Source: JAMZMI01 sp964353015 (lineage in GTDB: Bacteria; Bacteroidota; Bacteroidia; Cytophagales; Cyclobacteriaceae). Taken from it: a stretch of DNA of 64,000 nucleotides. Shown here in pieces: positions 46,001-54,652 of this stretch. The notes under the pieces were generated by a model. That model worked only from the letters and a program-made list of their open reading frames with translations. It was not told the origin of the DNA and made no database searches. A program made the translations under genes and the position numbers. The first letter of the stretch is position 1, and each line of letters opens with the position of its first letter. The DNA lies in assembly GCA_964353015.1 (NCBI GenBank), contig CAYGUA010000018.1, forward strand, positions 1-64,000, read 5' to 3'.

Positions 46001-46801
46001 TTAATAAAATCGATTGGTTTTTCTAGCCCAATATTTAATGAGAATATATGCGATCAGCATCCCTCCAAGATGAGCAAGATGCGCTACGTTATCACCTGAC
46101 TGACGGCTAAATTGGGAATAAAGTTCGTACAGTCCATAAAAAAGAACGATATATTTTGCCTTGATGGGAATCGGGGGAAAGAGCAACATGAGTTGCGTGT
46201 TTGGGAATAACATTCCGAAGGCCATTAGAATGCCAAAAACCGCTCCCGATGCACCCACCATCGTGCCATTGATATGAACATCAAATATTTGACTCACATA
46301 GGCCATGCTTTGTGAAATCAAGCTGCGATCTTCAGGATGATCATAATATTCATCTGAAAAGTCAACCAGCATTTCAGAATTTCTCCTGTCTACTTTATGA
46401 TCCAATATAAATAACCGAAAGTCATCTGGATTGGGGTTTTGCAAGTAGGCATTGGTATCATTTTTTAATGGGAGTTTTTCAAAGAAATCAACCGCTCCAT
46501 AAAGTACTCCGGCACCAATCCCACAGATCAAATAAAAAGTTAAAAACCGCTTGGAACCCCAAACCTGTTCTAACATGGGACCGAACATAAAGACAGCAAA
46601 CATATTACCGAAAAGGTGCATCATGCCGTGGGTATCGTGCAGCCACATGTAAGTAAAAAACTGCCATGGAGCCCAATCGGCGGAATACACCACTCGCAAA
46701 GCCAGCCAATCATTCAATGGCAATTTCAAAATCCATTGTAACAAGGCGATTACTATATTGATGATCAATATATTTTTCACCATGGGGGTCATTCTCATCA
46801 T
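46001..46801 (-). CDS. Rhomboid-family protease, paralogue with loop insert
   Basis: A 266-residue membrane protease. The catalytic serine is Ser185 in VGASGAVFG and the histidine is His244 in HLAHLGGML. HLFGNM at 62-67 is the helix-2 site. An unusual hydrophilic insert of about 70 residues lies between helices 3 and 4 (about 105-175), rich in Asp and Asn. The start overlaps the mutL stop by four bases. The order mutL, rhomboid, rhomboid looks conserved in related bacteria, from memory. Confidence 0.88.
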   Translation of the reverse strand: MMRMTPMVKNILIINIVIALLQWILKLPLNDWLALRVVYSADWAPWQFFTYMWLHDTHGMMHLFGNMFAVFMFGPMLEQVWGSKRFLTFYLICGIGAGVLYGAVDFFEKLPLKNDTNAYLQNPNPDDFRLFILDHKVDRRNSEMLVDFSDEYYDHPEDRSLISQSMAYVSQIFDVHINGTMVGASGAVFGILMAFGMLFPNTQLMLLFPPIPIKAKYIVLFYGLYELYSQFSRQSGDNVAHLAHLGGMLIAYILIKYWARKTNRFY

Positions 46802-48639
46802 GAGCTAAACCAGGTTTTTATTTTTTCTAAACTAATTAAAACAAATGTCGGACTTCCGTCCGGTGTGTAGTTGGGCTGTGCACATGCAAAAAGCTGGTCA
46901 ATCAATCGCTCTGCTTCTTCGCTTGCCATGTTTTTACACTTCAACGCTGCAGTTCGTTTGGCCAGGGAGCGACAAAGATTTTCATTGCGTGAAGCCAATC
47001 CCAATTCGTTTTTATTGAATTTGAATTGCTCGATCAATTCTTCAAACACTTCCTTTTCATTGCAGCTCGAAAGCTCCGCAGGCACGCCTTGTATCACGAT
47101 CATCTGCTGGCCCATTTCCTCAAACTCAAATCCCAGACTCAAAATCTCAGGCTTGATTTCCATTACGAGTGCATAGTCCGATGGGTTCAAAGAAATTTGC
47201 TGTGGAAACAAACACGATTGCGAAGCGCCCGACTTATTTTCTAATTTTTGCTGGTAGCGCTCAAATAAAATCCGTTCAAATGCAGCTTTTTGGTCGATCA
47301 TGACCATTCCCGATTTCACTTGACGAATCAGATATTTATCATGTAATCTCAGTGAAGCTTTTGAAGTATTGTCTGAATCCAGGGGCTTATTGATCGCACT
47401 AGAGAAAGTTTGAACTTCCTCAGGTTCCAGATGACCAGATTCACGCTCCAGCTGCTCCGGGGTGACCATATCTTCCTGACGGGCAAAGTCATAAAGTGAT
47501 TCCCAGTTTTTGGCCTTATCTCTGTCGCGATCTATGTTTTTAAACTGGGCGTATTGTCTGTCTTGATTCGTTTCACGGCCTTCCGAAAATGCAGGACGCA
47601 TAAATTGCTCGAAGTTTACATCAGCAGAAAAATCCAGAGAAGGGGTCACATTAAAAGAACCCAGCGCCTGTCGTACTGCCGCGCTGATCACACCATAGAT
47701 CGTGCGATCATCGTCAAATTTTACTTCCGTTTTTGTCGGATGCACATTGATGTCCACATGAGCAGGATCCATCTCGATAAACAGCACATAAAATGGATAA
47801 TATTCGTCTTTGAGCAATCCCTGATACGCTACAGTTACCGCATGATTCAAGTAGCTGTTTTTGATGAATCTGTTATTCACGAAAAAGTATTGCTCGCCAC
47901 GCGTCTTCTTTGCAAATTCTGGTTTGCCGATATATCCTGACACTTTCACGTGAGGTGTTTCTTCCTGACAAGGAATGAGTTGCTGCTGATAGTTTTTGCC
48001 AAAAAGCTGGACAATGCGCCTCGACAACTTTCCACCTTCAAGCTTATACATTTCCAAATCGCCGTTGACTAATGTCATGGCTATTTGAGGATTGGCTAGC
48101 GCTACACGCTGAAACTCATCCGTAATATGTCGAAGTTCTACCGGATTGGATTTCAAAAAATTTCGTCTGGCAGGCACATTATAAAACAAATTTTTCACTG
48201 CGATGGAGGTGCCATCCTTGATTGAAGCGGGTTCTTGCCTTTTCACTTCAGACGCTTCCACCTGAATCAACGTGCCCAACTCATCCACGATGCGTTTGGT
48301 TTTCATCTCCACTTGTGCCACCGCCGCAATGGAGGCCAGCGCTTCTCCCCGAAAACCCATCGTCATGATTTTAAAAAGATCATCTGCGGTACGGATTTTT
48401 GAGGTGGCATGTCGCTCAAAGCTCATGCGGGCATCAGTCACACTCATGCCTTTGCCATCGTCAATGACATGCACAAGCGTTTTTCCCGACTCTTTCACTA
48501 TAAGTTTGATTGATTGCGCGCCTGCATCTATGCTGTTTTCGAGCATTTCTTTTACCAGGGATGCGGGTCTTTGTACCACTTCACCTGCGGCAATCTGATT
48601 GGCAATGCTATCGGGTAAAAGATGAACAATATCTTCCAT
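46798..48639 (-). CDS. mutL: DNA mismatch repair protein MutL
   Basis: A 613-residue GHKL ATPase that links MutS to downstream repair. The ATP-binding motifs are NSIDAGA (with Glu32 and Asn35), DDGKGM at 60-65 and GFRGEALASIAAV near 95. The C-terminal dimerisation domain lacks the usual endonuclease signature. At 449-460 it reads DQKAAFERILFE, with lysine instead of histidine, and the CPHGRP-type zinc motif is replaced by TPDGSP. The ATG at 48639 is preferred over a TTG one codon upstream. The stop overlaps the rhomboid start. Confidence 0.94.
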   Translation of the reverse strand: MEDIVHLLPDSIANQIAAGEVVQRPASLVKEMLENSIDAGAQSIKLIVKESGKTLVHVIDDGKGMSVTDARMSFERHATSKIRTADDLFKIMTMGFRGEALASIAAVAQVEMKTKRIVDELGTLIQVEASEVKRQEPASIKDGTSIAVKNLFYNVPARRNFLKSNPVELRHITDEFQRVALANPQIAMTLVNGDLEMYKLEGGKLSRRIVQLFGKNYQQQLIPCQEETPHVKVSGYIGKPEFAKKTRGEQYFFVNNRFIKNSYLNHAVTVAYQGLLKDEYYPFYVLFIEMDPAHVDINVHPTKTEVKFDDDRTIYGVISAAVRQALGSFNVTPSLDFSADVNFEQFMRPAFSEGRETNQDRQYAQFKNIDRDRDKAKNWESLYDFARQEDMVTPEQLERESGHLEPEEVQTFSSAINKPLDSDNTSKASLRLHDKYLIRQVKSGMVMIDQKAAFERILFERYQQKLENKSGASQSCLFPQQISLNPSDYALVMEIKPEILSLGFEFEEMGQQMIVIQGVPAELSSCNEKEVFEELIEQFKFNKNELGLASRNENLCRSLAKRTAALKCKNMASEEAERLIDQLFACAQPNYTPDGSPTFVLISLEKIKTWFSS

Positions 48640-48642
48640 CAA

Positions 48643-48981
48643 CTATTTGCTCTGACGTGGTTTTCGGAAACGAAAAAAGAGATAAACAGGCACAAAAAGC
48701 CAAAGCGCATAGAATACAACATTGCCAAAATACAGCCAACCTACTACCGTCAAACCTAAAGTTGCGGCTATGATCAACTGAAGAAAGGATGTATTTGGAA
48801 TCGACTTTGACCTGCGCTCAAAATTTATCCTGCCAGAAACGTATGCAGGCTCTTCACCATTCATTTCACTTTTGATCCGTGCTGTCCGCGCCTCAATTTC
48901 TTCTTTGATAGGATCATAATGACGCGGAGTGATTTCGAATCTCTTGTATTTTGGTAGCCTGATCAATGATGGAAACCTCAT
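48643..48981 (-). CDS. Small membrane protein, first gene of the mutL operon
   Basis: A 112-residue protein with a charged soluble front (about 1-70, ITPRHYDPIKEEIEARTARI) and two membrane helices (about 68-105) separated by a short turn. It precedes mutL by three bases on the same strand, so it is cotranscribed. I recognise the sequence type as common near mutL in Bacteroidota, but the function is unknown. Confidence 0.75.
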   Translation of the reverse strand: MRFPSLIRLPKYKRFEITPRHYDPIKEEIEARTARIKSEMNGEEPAYVSGRINFERRSKSIPNTSFLQLIIAATLGLTVVGWLYFGNVVFYALWLFVPVYLFFRFRKPRQSK

Positions 48982-49117
48982 GAAACTTCTGTTTTGATTT
49001 TATGGTAATGGGCTTATTTGTCACGAAAATAGGATAAAAGACGCTTTTTATCGATTAAGTTCCATTAAACAAAGCATTCTCTTCTTTGATTCGTTCAAAG
49101 TTAAGAGATTTGACCCA

Positions 49118-51517
49118 ATGCGTTTTCTATTCATAATATTATTGAGTGCAATATCCCTGAGTTCCCGGGCCGCTGAGTCCATAGGAGCCAGTGTGGATAG
49201 TGTATTTGACGCATTTTCAAATACGGAAAAGATCAATCAGCTGATCTGGCTGCAAATATCCAATGATGATGATCTGAGTGTTCTCAATGAAGAAATCATT
49301 CAGACTTATGGCGGCATTTACCTGAATCACCCTTTTCACGCTTTTGACGAATACATTTTCAATCGTGGTTTCATTCCATCGCTGGCAGTGCAGCTTGATG
49401 AAAGACTCAATCCCGCACCAGAAGATCTGGACAACTTGCCCACACTCAACACTTTGTCATCCATTCGGGACATCAACCTGCTCAACGAATATCTGGATTT
49501 CCTGAGAGCCATTGGGCGCAGCTATGGCATCAACTACATGGTATTGCCAAATGTCAATGATTCGCTTATGGCATATCAGCATCTTTTGGGAAAAATAGAA
49601 GCTTATGATCCGTATTATTTTATTGGGAAAAACAGGATAGAGTTTGAGCAATTGCGAAAGAGAAAGGAAGTCACAAGGATGTTTGACTATGCGAACTACT
49701 GGGTGCTGGCCGCAGATAATCTGGAGCAATCAGAAAAAGTAATTAAAAAACAAGGTAAACGTCTTGATCTGAGTGAGGTAGAAAAAACCATTAAATACAG
49801 TATCAGAAACAAGTACACACCAATAGGTGTACCCACCAAAAGAAAACTACCCAATCGCCTCGCAGTAGAGTTGAGCCGAGCCTCCATTATTCCATTGCAG
49901 CATCATGCTGGTGTTCTACCACTTACCAATGATACCATTTGTCTTCTCACAAATGAACCTTTCGGGGATTTGGCTGAAATGTTAGGAAAATATGCATACC
50001 TCATTACATCTGCAGATGCCATTCAAAAAAGTGATGCCCCAGTGATTATAGATAATCTTTTTACGGATCTGGTGGATGTTCAAGGCGAAGACAGAAAAAT
50101 CATTTTTCTTGGTTATCTGCCTACAGGGCAGCAATATGGATCGGATCTGGATGCAGCACTTTTTACTTCTATTGACAATGAGATGTACACTTATCTCCTG
50201 CCTCAACTGATTTTCGGATCGGCAGAAGCCTCAGGTGTGATGCCCATCCAATTGCCAGCGTATCGTGATTATACAAATGAACCGATCAGAAGTCTGGGCA
50301 TTTTGGGATATGCCCCACCTGAAATTTCCGGAATTGATGAAATTGCACAGGCGCGATTGCGGGAAATTATCAAAGAAGCTGTAGAAACTGGAAGTACACC
50401 AGGCTGTCAGCTTGCAGTAGCCGTCAATGGGTCTATTGTTTTGGAAGAAGGATACGGATTTCTGACGTATGACAGCACCATTCGGTCGGACAAAAACACA
50501 CTTTACGACTTGGCCTCTGTGACCAAAGTTTCTGCCACCTTACTTGCAGTGATGAAGCTTTATGATGAAAATTTAATTCAACTTGATTCTGCAGTTTCCA
50601 CTTATTTGCCAGAATATGCTGAGTCCAACAAGTCAGATATCACGATTCGTCAATTGCTTTCACACAATGCTGGTCTTATTTCATATGTCCCATTTTGGAA
50701 GCGCACTTTAGGCGGAGCAGATCGATTGGAAACTTTCTATTATGAAACAGAAGAAGACGAGAAAAACGACAATCGATCTTATGGAATCAAGCCAACTCCG
50801 GCGTTAAGAGATTCGCTCAAAAACTGGATTCTTAAATCACCTTTGGTGAAGTATGACAGTGTGCCAGGATACAATTATTCTGACATAGGATTTATGATTT
50901 TGCATCAGGTGGTAGAGTCCATCACTAAACAACCAATGGAAGACTATCTTGAAGCTAATTTCTATCAGCCCCTTCATTTGGATCGACTAAAGTTTAACCC
51001 GATGCAAAAGGGAGTCAATCGCTTTGAAATCGCGCCAACTGAATATGATTTTTATTTCAGAAATGAGCAGGTCTGGGGTCAGGTTCATGATCGCAATGCC
51101 GCGGTGTTTGGAGGCGTGGCTGGCCATGCCGGATTGTTTTCTAATTCCCATGATTTGATGATCCTCATGCAGATGATCGCACAAAATGGCCAATATGGGG
51201 GAATTCAGTATTTGAAGCCATCTACCATTTCCTATTTCAATGAACAATATTTTCCAGGCAACAGAAGAGCATTGGGCTGGGATAAAAAGAGCGAAACCAT
51301 CAGTAATGCTGCACCAAAAGCCTCGTTCAGCAGCTTCGGACATACAGGATTTACAGGTACTTTGGTTTGGGTTGATCCCGAATTTGATCTGGTGTTTGTG
51401 TTTCTCTCGAATAGAATATATCCTGATGCAAATAATTATAAACTTATTCAGAAAGACATTCGTACAAGAGTGCAAGATGTAGTTTATGAAGCGATTTTAT
51501 CCAAATGGATAAATTAG
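49118..51517 (+). CDS. Degenerate GH3-like module fused to a beta-lactamase-type serine hydrolase
   Basis: A 799-residue secreted protein with a signal peptide to about Ala19. The last 410 residues are a class C beta-lactamase/esterase fold: Ser467-x-x-Lys470 in ASVTK, Tyr587-Ser-Asp589 and His742-Thr-Gly744. The first 370 residues resemble what is left of a GH3 beta-N-acetylhexosaminidase; SRASIIPLQHHAGVLPL looks like the GH3 C-terminal start, but the KHFPGHG signature and its catalytic acid are absent. Intact homologues with a full GH3 domain are about 970 residues. It probably acts on peptidoglycan or small esters in the periplasm, with the GH3 part kept for binding. Confidence 0.8.
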   Translation: MRFLFIILLSAISLSSRAAESIGASVDSVFDAFSNTEKINQLIWLQISNDDDLSVLNEEIIQTYGGIYLNHPFHAFDEYIFNRGFIPSLAVQLDERLNPAPEDLDNLPTLNTLSSIRDINLLNEYLDFLRAIGRSYGINYMVLPNVNDSLMAYQHLLGKIEAYDPYYFIGKNRIEFEQLRKRKEVTRMFDYANYWVLAADNLEQSEKVIKKQGKRLDLSEVEKTIKYSIRNKYTPIGVPTKRKLPNRLAVELSRASIIPLQHHAGVLPLTNDTICLLTNEPFGDLAEMLGKYAYLITSADAIQKSDAPVIIDNLFTDLVDVQGEDRKIIFLGYLPTGQQYGSDLDAALFTSIDNEMYTYLLPQLIFGSAEASGVMPIQLPAYRDYTNEPIRSLGILGYAPPEISGIDEIAQARLREIIKEAVETGSTPGCQLAVAVNGSIVLEEGYGFLTYDSTIRSDKNTLYDLASVTKVSATLLAVMKLYDENLIQLDSAVSTYLPEYAESNKSDITIRQLLSHNAGLISYVPFWKRTLGGADRLETFYYETEEDEKNDNRSYGIKPTPALRDSLKNWILKSPLVKYDSVPGYNYSDIGFMILHQVVESITKQPMEDYLEANFYQPLHLDRLKFNPMQKGVNRFEIAPTEYDFYFRNEQVWGQVHDRNAAVFGGVAGHAGLFSNSHDLMILMQMIAQNGQYGGIQYLKPSTISYFNEQYFPGNRRALGWDKKSETISNAAPKASFSSFGHTGFTGTLVWVDPEFDLVFVFLSNRIYPDANNYKLIQKDIRTRVQDVVYEAILSKWIN

Positions 51518-51563
51518 GAACATTAAATACATTTCGAACGTTACCAGTTCGATTGAGAAAATT

Positions 51564-52712
51564 ATGAAAATAGGAATTGTCTGTTATCCCACTTATGGTG
51601 GAAGTGGAGTTGTCGCTACAGAACTTGGAAAGGCACTGGCCAAAGAAGGTCATCAGGTTCATTTTATTACATATTCCCAACCCACCAGGTTGGATTTTTT
51701 TAGTGAAAATCTTTATTACCACGAGGTTTCTGTAAAAACTTATCCACTTTTTGACTACCCACCATACGAACTGGCTTTAGCTAGCAAAATGGTGGATGTA
51801 GTGGAGCACGAAAAAATTGATTTGCTGCATGTGCATTATGCCATACCTCATGCGTCAGCGGCATATATGGCAAGACAGATCTTAAAGTCTAAGGGCATAT
51901 CTATTCCGTTCATCACTACACTGCATGGAACGGATATTACTTTGGTTGGGAAAGATGCAACCTACGAACCAGTTGTTACTTTTTCCATCAACGAATCTGA
52001 TGGGGTAACTGCGGTTTCTGCTGATTTGAAAAAAGATACATTGGCACATTTCAAAATCACCAATGATATTCAGGTGATCCCAAATTTTATTGATTTGGAG
52101 CGCTTCAAAAAGCAAAAAAAGGATCATTTCAAAACAGCCATTTGCCCCAATGGTGAAAAACTAATCGTTCATACTTCCAATTTCCGAAAGGTGAAAAGAG
52201 TAGAGGACGTAGTTCATATTTTCAATAGAGTGAGGGAAGTCCTTCCAGCTAAACTACTGATGGTTGGTGATGGACCCGAAAGATTTGCCATCGAAGAAAT
52301 GTGTAGGGAATCCTGCAATCTGGATGATGTCAGATTCCTGGGCAAATTGGAAGCCGTGGAAGAAGTATTGTCCGTGTGTGATTTGTTCTTATTGACATCA
52401 GAAAAGGAAAGTTTTGGTCTGGCTGCTTTGGAAGCCATGGCTTGTGAAGTGCCGGTCATCTCGACCAATGCCGGTGGTTTACCAGAACTTAATGTTGATG
52501 GTGTATCAGGATTTACCTGTAATGTGGGTGATGTGGAAACCATGGCAAAAAAAGCGTGTCATATATTAGATGATGCGAATCTGAAGCGATTTAAAATCGG
52601 AGCGCTAAACAGAGCCAAAGAATTTGACGTAAGTAACATATTGCCAATGTATGAAAATTTGTACAGCGCTACATTGGCAAAAAACAATAAAAAAGCTGCA
52701 CAAACAGTTTAA
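51564..52712 (+). CDS. bshA: N-acetyl-alpha-D-glucosaminyl L-malate synthase BshA
   Basis: A 382-residue GT4 glycosyltransferase that joins UDP-GlcNAc and L-malate, the first step of bacillithiol. Diagnostic segments are CYPTYGGSGVVATELGKAL, LLHVHYAIPHASAAYMAR and TTLHGTDITLVG in the front domain, and SEKESFGLAALEAMACEVPVI with the catalytic glutamates in the back domain. The length is normal. bshB and bshC are not in the window. It suggests that this organism makes bacillithiol as its low-molecular-weight thiol. Confidence 0.93.
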   Translation: MKIGIVCYPTYGGSGVVATELGKALAKEGHQVHFITYSQPTRLDFFSENLYYHEVSVKTYPLFDYPPYELALASKMVDVVEHEKIDLLHVHYAIPHASAAYMARQILKSKGISIPFITTLHGTDITLVGKDATYEPVVTFSINESDGVTAVSADLKKDTLAHFKITNDIQVIPNFIDLERFKKQKKDHFKTAICPNGEKLIVHTSNFRKVKRVEDVVHIFNRVREVLPAKLLMVGDGPERFAIEEMCRESCNLDDVRFLGKLEAVEEVLSVCDLFLLTSEKESFGLAALEAMACEVPVISTNAGGLPELNVDGVSGFTCNVGDVETMAKKACHILDDANLKRFKIGALNRAKEFDVSNILPMYENLYSATLAKNNKKAAQTV

Positions 52713-52759
52713 TTTATATTAGTCGTATACACCTTTTTTACACTTTCGAAGTTATTGCA

Positions 52760-53374
52760 ATGGAACTTAAAAATAAACCTCGAAACACTGGTACCAAAGC
52801 CCTTTTTGAGAATCCAATATTGGAAAAGCTGACCAGAACTTATATTGCGGTACCTCTAGTTATCTTTAGTTTTATTTCTCTCAGTCTGATTTATTATGGC
52901 CTAGAGCAATCATTCATTACAGTCGTAAATGCACCATTATTATTTATTTCGGGTTATTTGGTGTTCACTTTGATCGAATACATCATTCACAGATTTGTAT
53001 TCCATCTTTCGCCTCATACCCCAAAGCAAGAAAGATTTGCTTATACAGTTCATGGAGTGCATCATGATTTTCCAAAAGATAAAGATCGATTGGCCATGCC
53101 ACCCCCATTGAGCTTGCTGTTGAGTTTCTTGTTTTACTTGCTGTTTATGCAAGTCATGGGTGATTTGGTTTATGGGTTTTTACCCGGATTTCTTTTTGGT
53201 TATGCTTCATATCTTGGCATTCATTACATGGTACATGCATTCAAGCCGCCGAAGAACTTTTTCAAAATATTGTGGGTGCATCATGGCATCCATCATTACA
53301 AGGATCAGCATAATGCATTTGGAGTTTCATCTCCTCTTTGGGATTTTGTTTTTGGCACCATGCCAAAAAAATAA
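52760..53374 (+). CDS. Sterol desaturase/fatty acid hydroxylase family protein
   Basis: A 204-residue di-iron membrane protein of the fatty-acid 2-hydroxylase type with four helices. Histidine boxes are EYIIHRFVFHLSPH, HGVHHDFP, HYMVHAF and HHGIHHYKDQHNAFG. In Bacteroidota such enzymes may hydroxylate sphingolipid fatty acids. This assignment rests on family knowledge; the substrate is not shown by the sequence. A strong terminator follows. Confidence 0.88.
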   Translation: MELKNKPRNTGTKALFENPILEKLTRTYIAVPLVIFSFISLSLIYYGLEQSFITVVNAPLLFISGYLVFTLIEYIIHRFVFHLSPHTPKQERFAYTVHGVHHDFPKDKDRLAMPPPLSLLLSFLFYLLFMQVMGDLVYGFLPGFLFGYASYLGIHYMVHAFKPPKNFFKILWVHHGIHHYKDQHNAFGVSSPLWDFVFGTMPKK

Positions 53375-53395
53375 TTGATCCGAAAAACTTTCCAG

Positions 53396-53434
53396 AGTCT
53401 TTCATTTGGTGAAAATCCAACCAGATGAAAGACT
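53396..53434 (+). terminator. Terminator after the hydroxylase gene
   Basis: AGTCTTTCATTTGGT and ACCAGATGAAAGACT form a 15-bp stem with one G-U pair and a 9-base loop, followed by TTTCTATTTT. It lies 22 bases past the stop. Confidence 0.75.
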
Positions 53435-53540
53435 TTTCTATTTTAATAAGACAGATTTTAGAAAGAAATCACAACATCCTCGCATTATCGAAATCATTCT
53501 TCTCTAATTTTAGTTATACCTTTTCAATTAAAACTCAGCC

Positions 53541-54638
53541 ATGATCGGACATAGGTTTACGGAATACATTCCTGATAAGGATCCGGATAAATCAGCATTT
53601 GAAAATTTGCTTCAAATATTCATGCAGCTATTGACCATCACATCCGGAGACGTGAGTGAAGCCTTGAGTTGGTTGACAAATCTGGATAGACAATACGGTA
53701 TGTCAACACCTGATTATGGCATTGGCAACTTCATTGACGACCTGAAGTCGAAAGGATACATCACCGATGATGAGGGTAAAGGTGAATTTAAAATAACAGC
53801 CAAAAGCGAACAAACTATTCGAAAAAGTGCTCTTGAGGAAATTTTTGGCAAGTTAAAAAAATCAGGAAAAGGGTCACATCAAACGAATATCCCCGGCCAG
53901 GGAGATGAGATTGGAACAGATTTTCGTGAGTTTCAGTTTGGTGATGCGCCAGAGCAGATAGAGTTGACCGAAAGCCTGAAAAATGCTCAAATCAATCATG
54001 GTTTTGGAGAATTTACACTTACAGAGGGTGACCTTTCCATCCGTGAAAAGGAGTTTAAAACCCAGACCTCAACGGTTTTGATGATAGACATCAGTCATTC
54101 CATGATTCTATATGGTGAAGACAGAATCACACCTGCCAAAAAAGTAGCTATGGCTCTGGCTGAGCTGGTAACCAAAAAATATCCAAAAGACACCCTCGAC
54201 ATCATTGTATTCGGAAATGATGCCTGGCAGATAGAAATCAAAGATTTACCATATCTCAATGTGGGTCCATATCACACCAATACAGTGGCAGGTTTGGAGC
54301 TATCAATGGATATATTGAGGAGGAGAAAAAATAAAAACAAACAGATTTTCATGATTACCGATGGCAAGCCTACTTGCCTGAAAGAAGGGATCAAATACTA
54401 TAAAAATAGCTTTGGACTCGATCCGAAAATATTGAACAAAACATTGAATCTTGCAGCTCAATGCCGCCGGATCAACATTCCCATTACTACATTTATGATT
54501 GCTTCAGATCCATATTTGAAGCAGTTTGTAAAAGAATTTACTCAGGTAAACAATGGGAATGCCTATTACAGTAGTCTCAAAGGATTGGGAAATCTAATTT
54601 TTGAAGATTACAGAAAAAACCGAAGAAAAAATCTCTAA
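53541..54638 (+). CDS. VWA-domain protein of an AAA+/VWA pair
   Basis: A 365-residue soluble protein. The N-terminal 170 residues are helical and charged and match nothing I know. The C-terminal VWA domain (about 175-360) has an intact MIDAS: Asp183-x-Ser185-x-Ser187 in MIDISHSM, threonine in HTNTVAG (about 246-248), and Asp274 in TDGKPT. It should bind a metal ion and a partner protein. The MoxR-like ATPase follows after 14 bases, a pairing typical of metal insertion and complex-remodelling systems. No cargo is known. Confidence 0.85.
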   Translation: MIGHRFTEYIPDKDPDKSAFENLLQIFMQLLTITSGDVSEALSWLTNLDRQYGMSTPDYGIGNFIDDLKSKGYITDDEGKGEFKITAKSEQTIRKSALEEIFGKLKKSGKGSHQTNIPGQGDEIGTDFREFQFGDAPEQIELTESLKNAQINHGFGEFTLTEGDLSIREKEFKTQTSTVLMIDISHSMILYGEDRITPAKKVAMALAELVTKKYPKDTLDIIVFGNDAWQIEIKDLPYLNVGPYHTNTVAGLELSMDILRRRKNKNKQIFMITDGKPTCLKEGIKYYKNSFGLDPKILNKTLNLAAQCRRINIPITTFMIASDPYLKQFVKEFTQVNNGNAYYSSLKGLGNLIFEDYRKNRRKNL

Positions 54639-54652
54639 AAAAAAATCGGGGA

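Noticed and set aside
46871..48773. Several plus-strand ORFs inside mutL
   Set aside because: They are antisense shadows of a strongly supported mutL frame.
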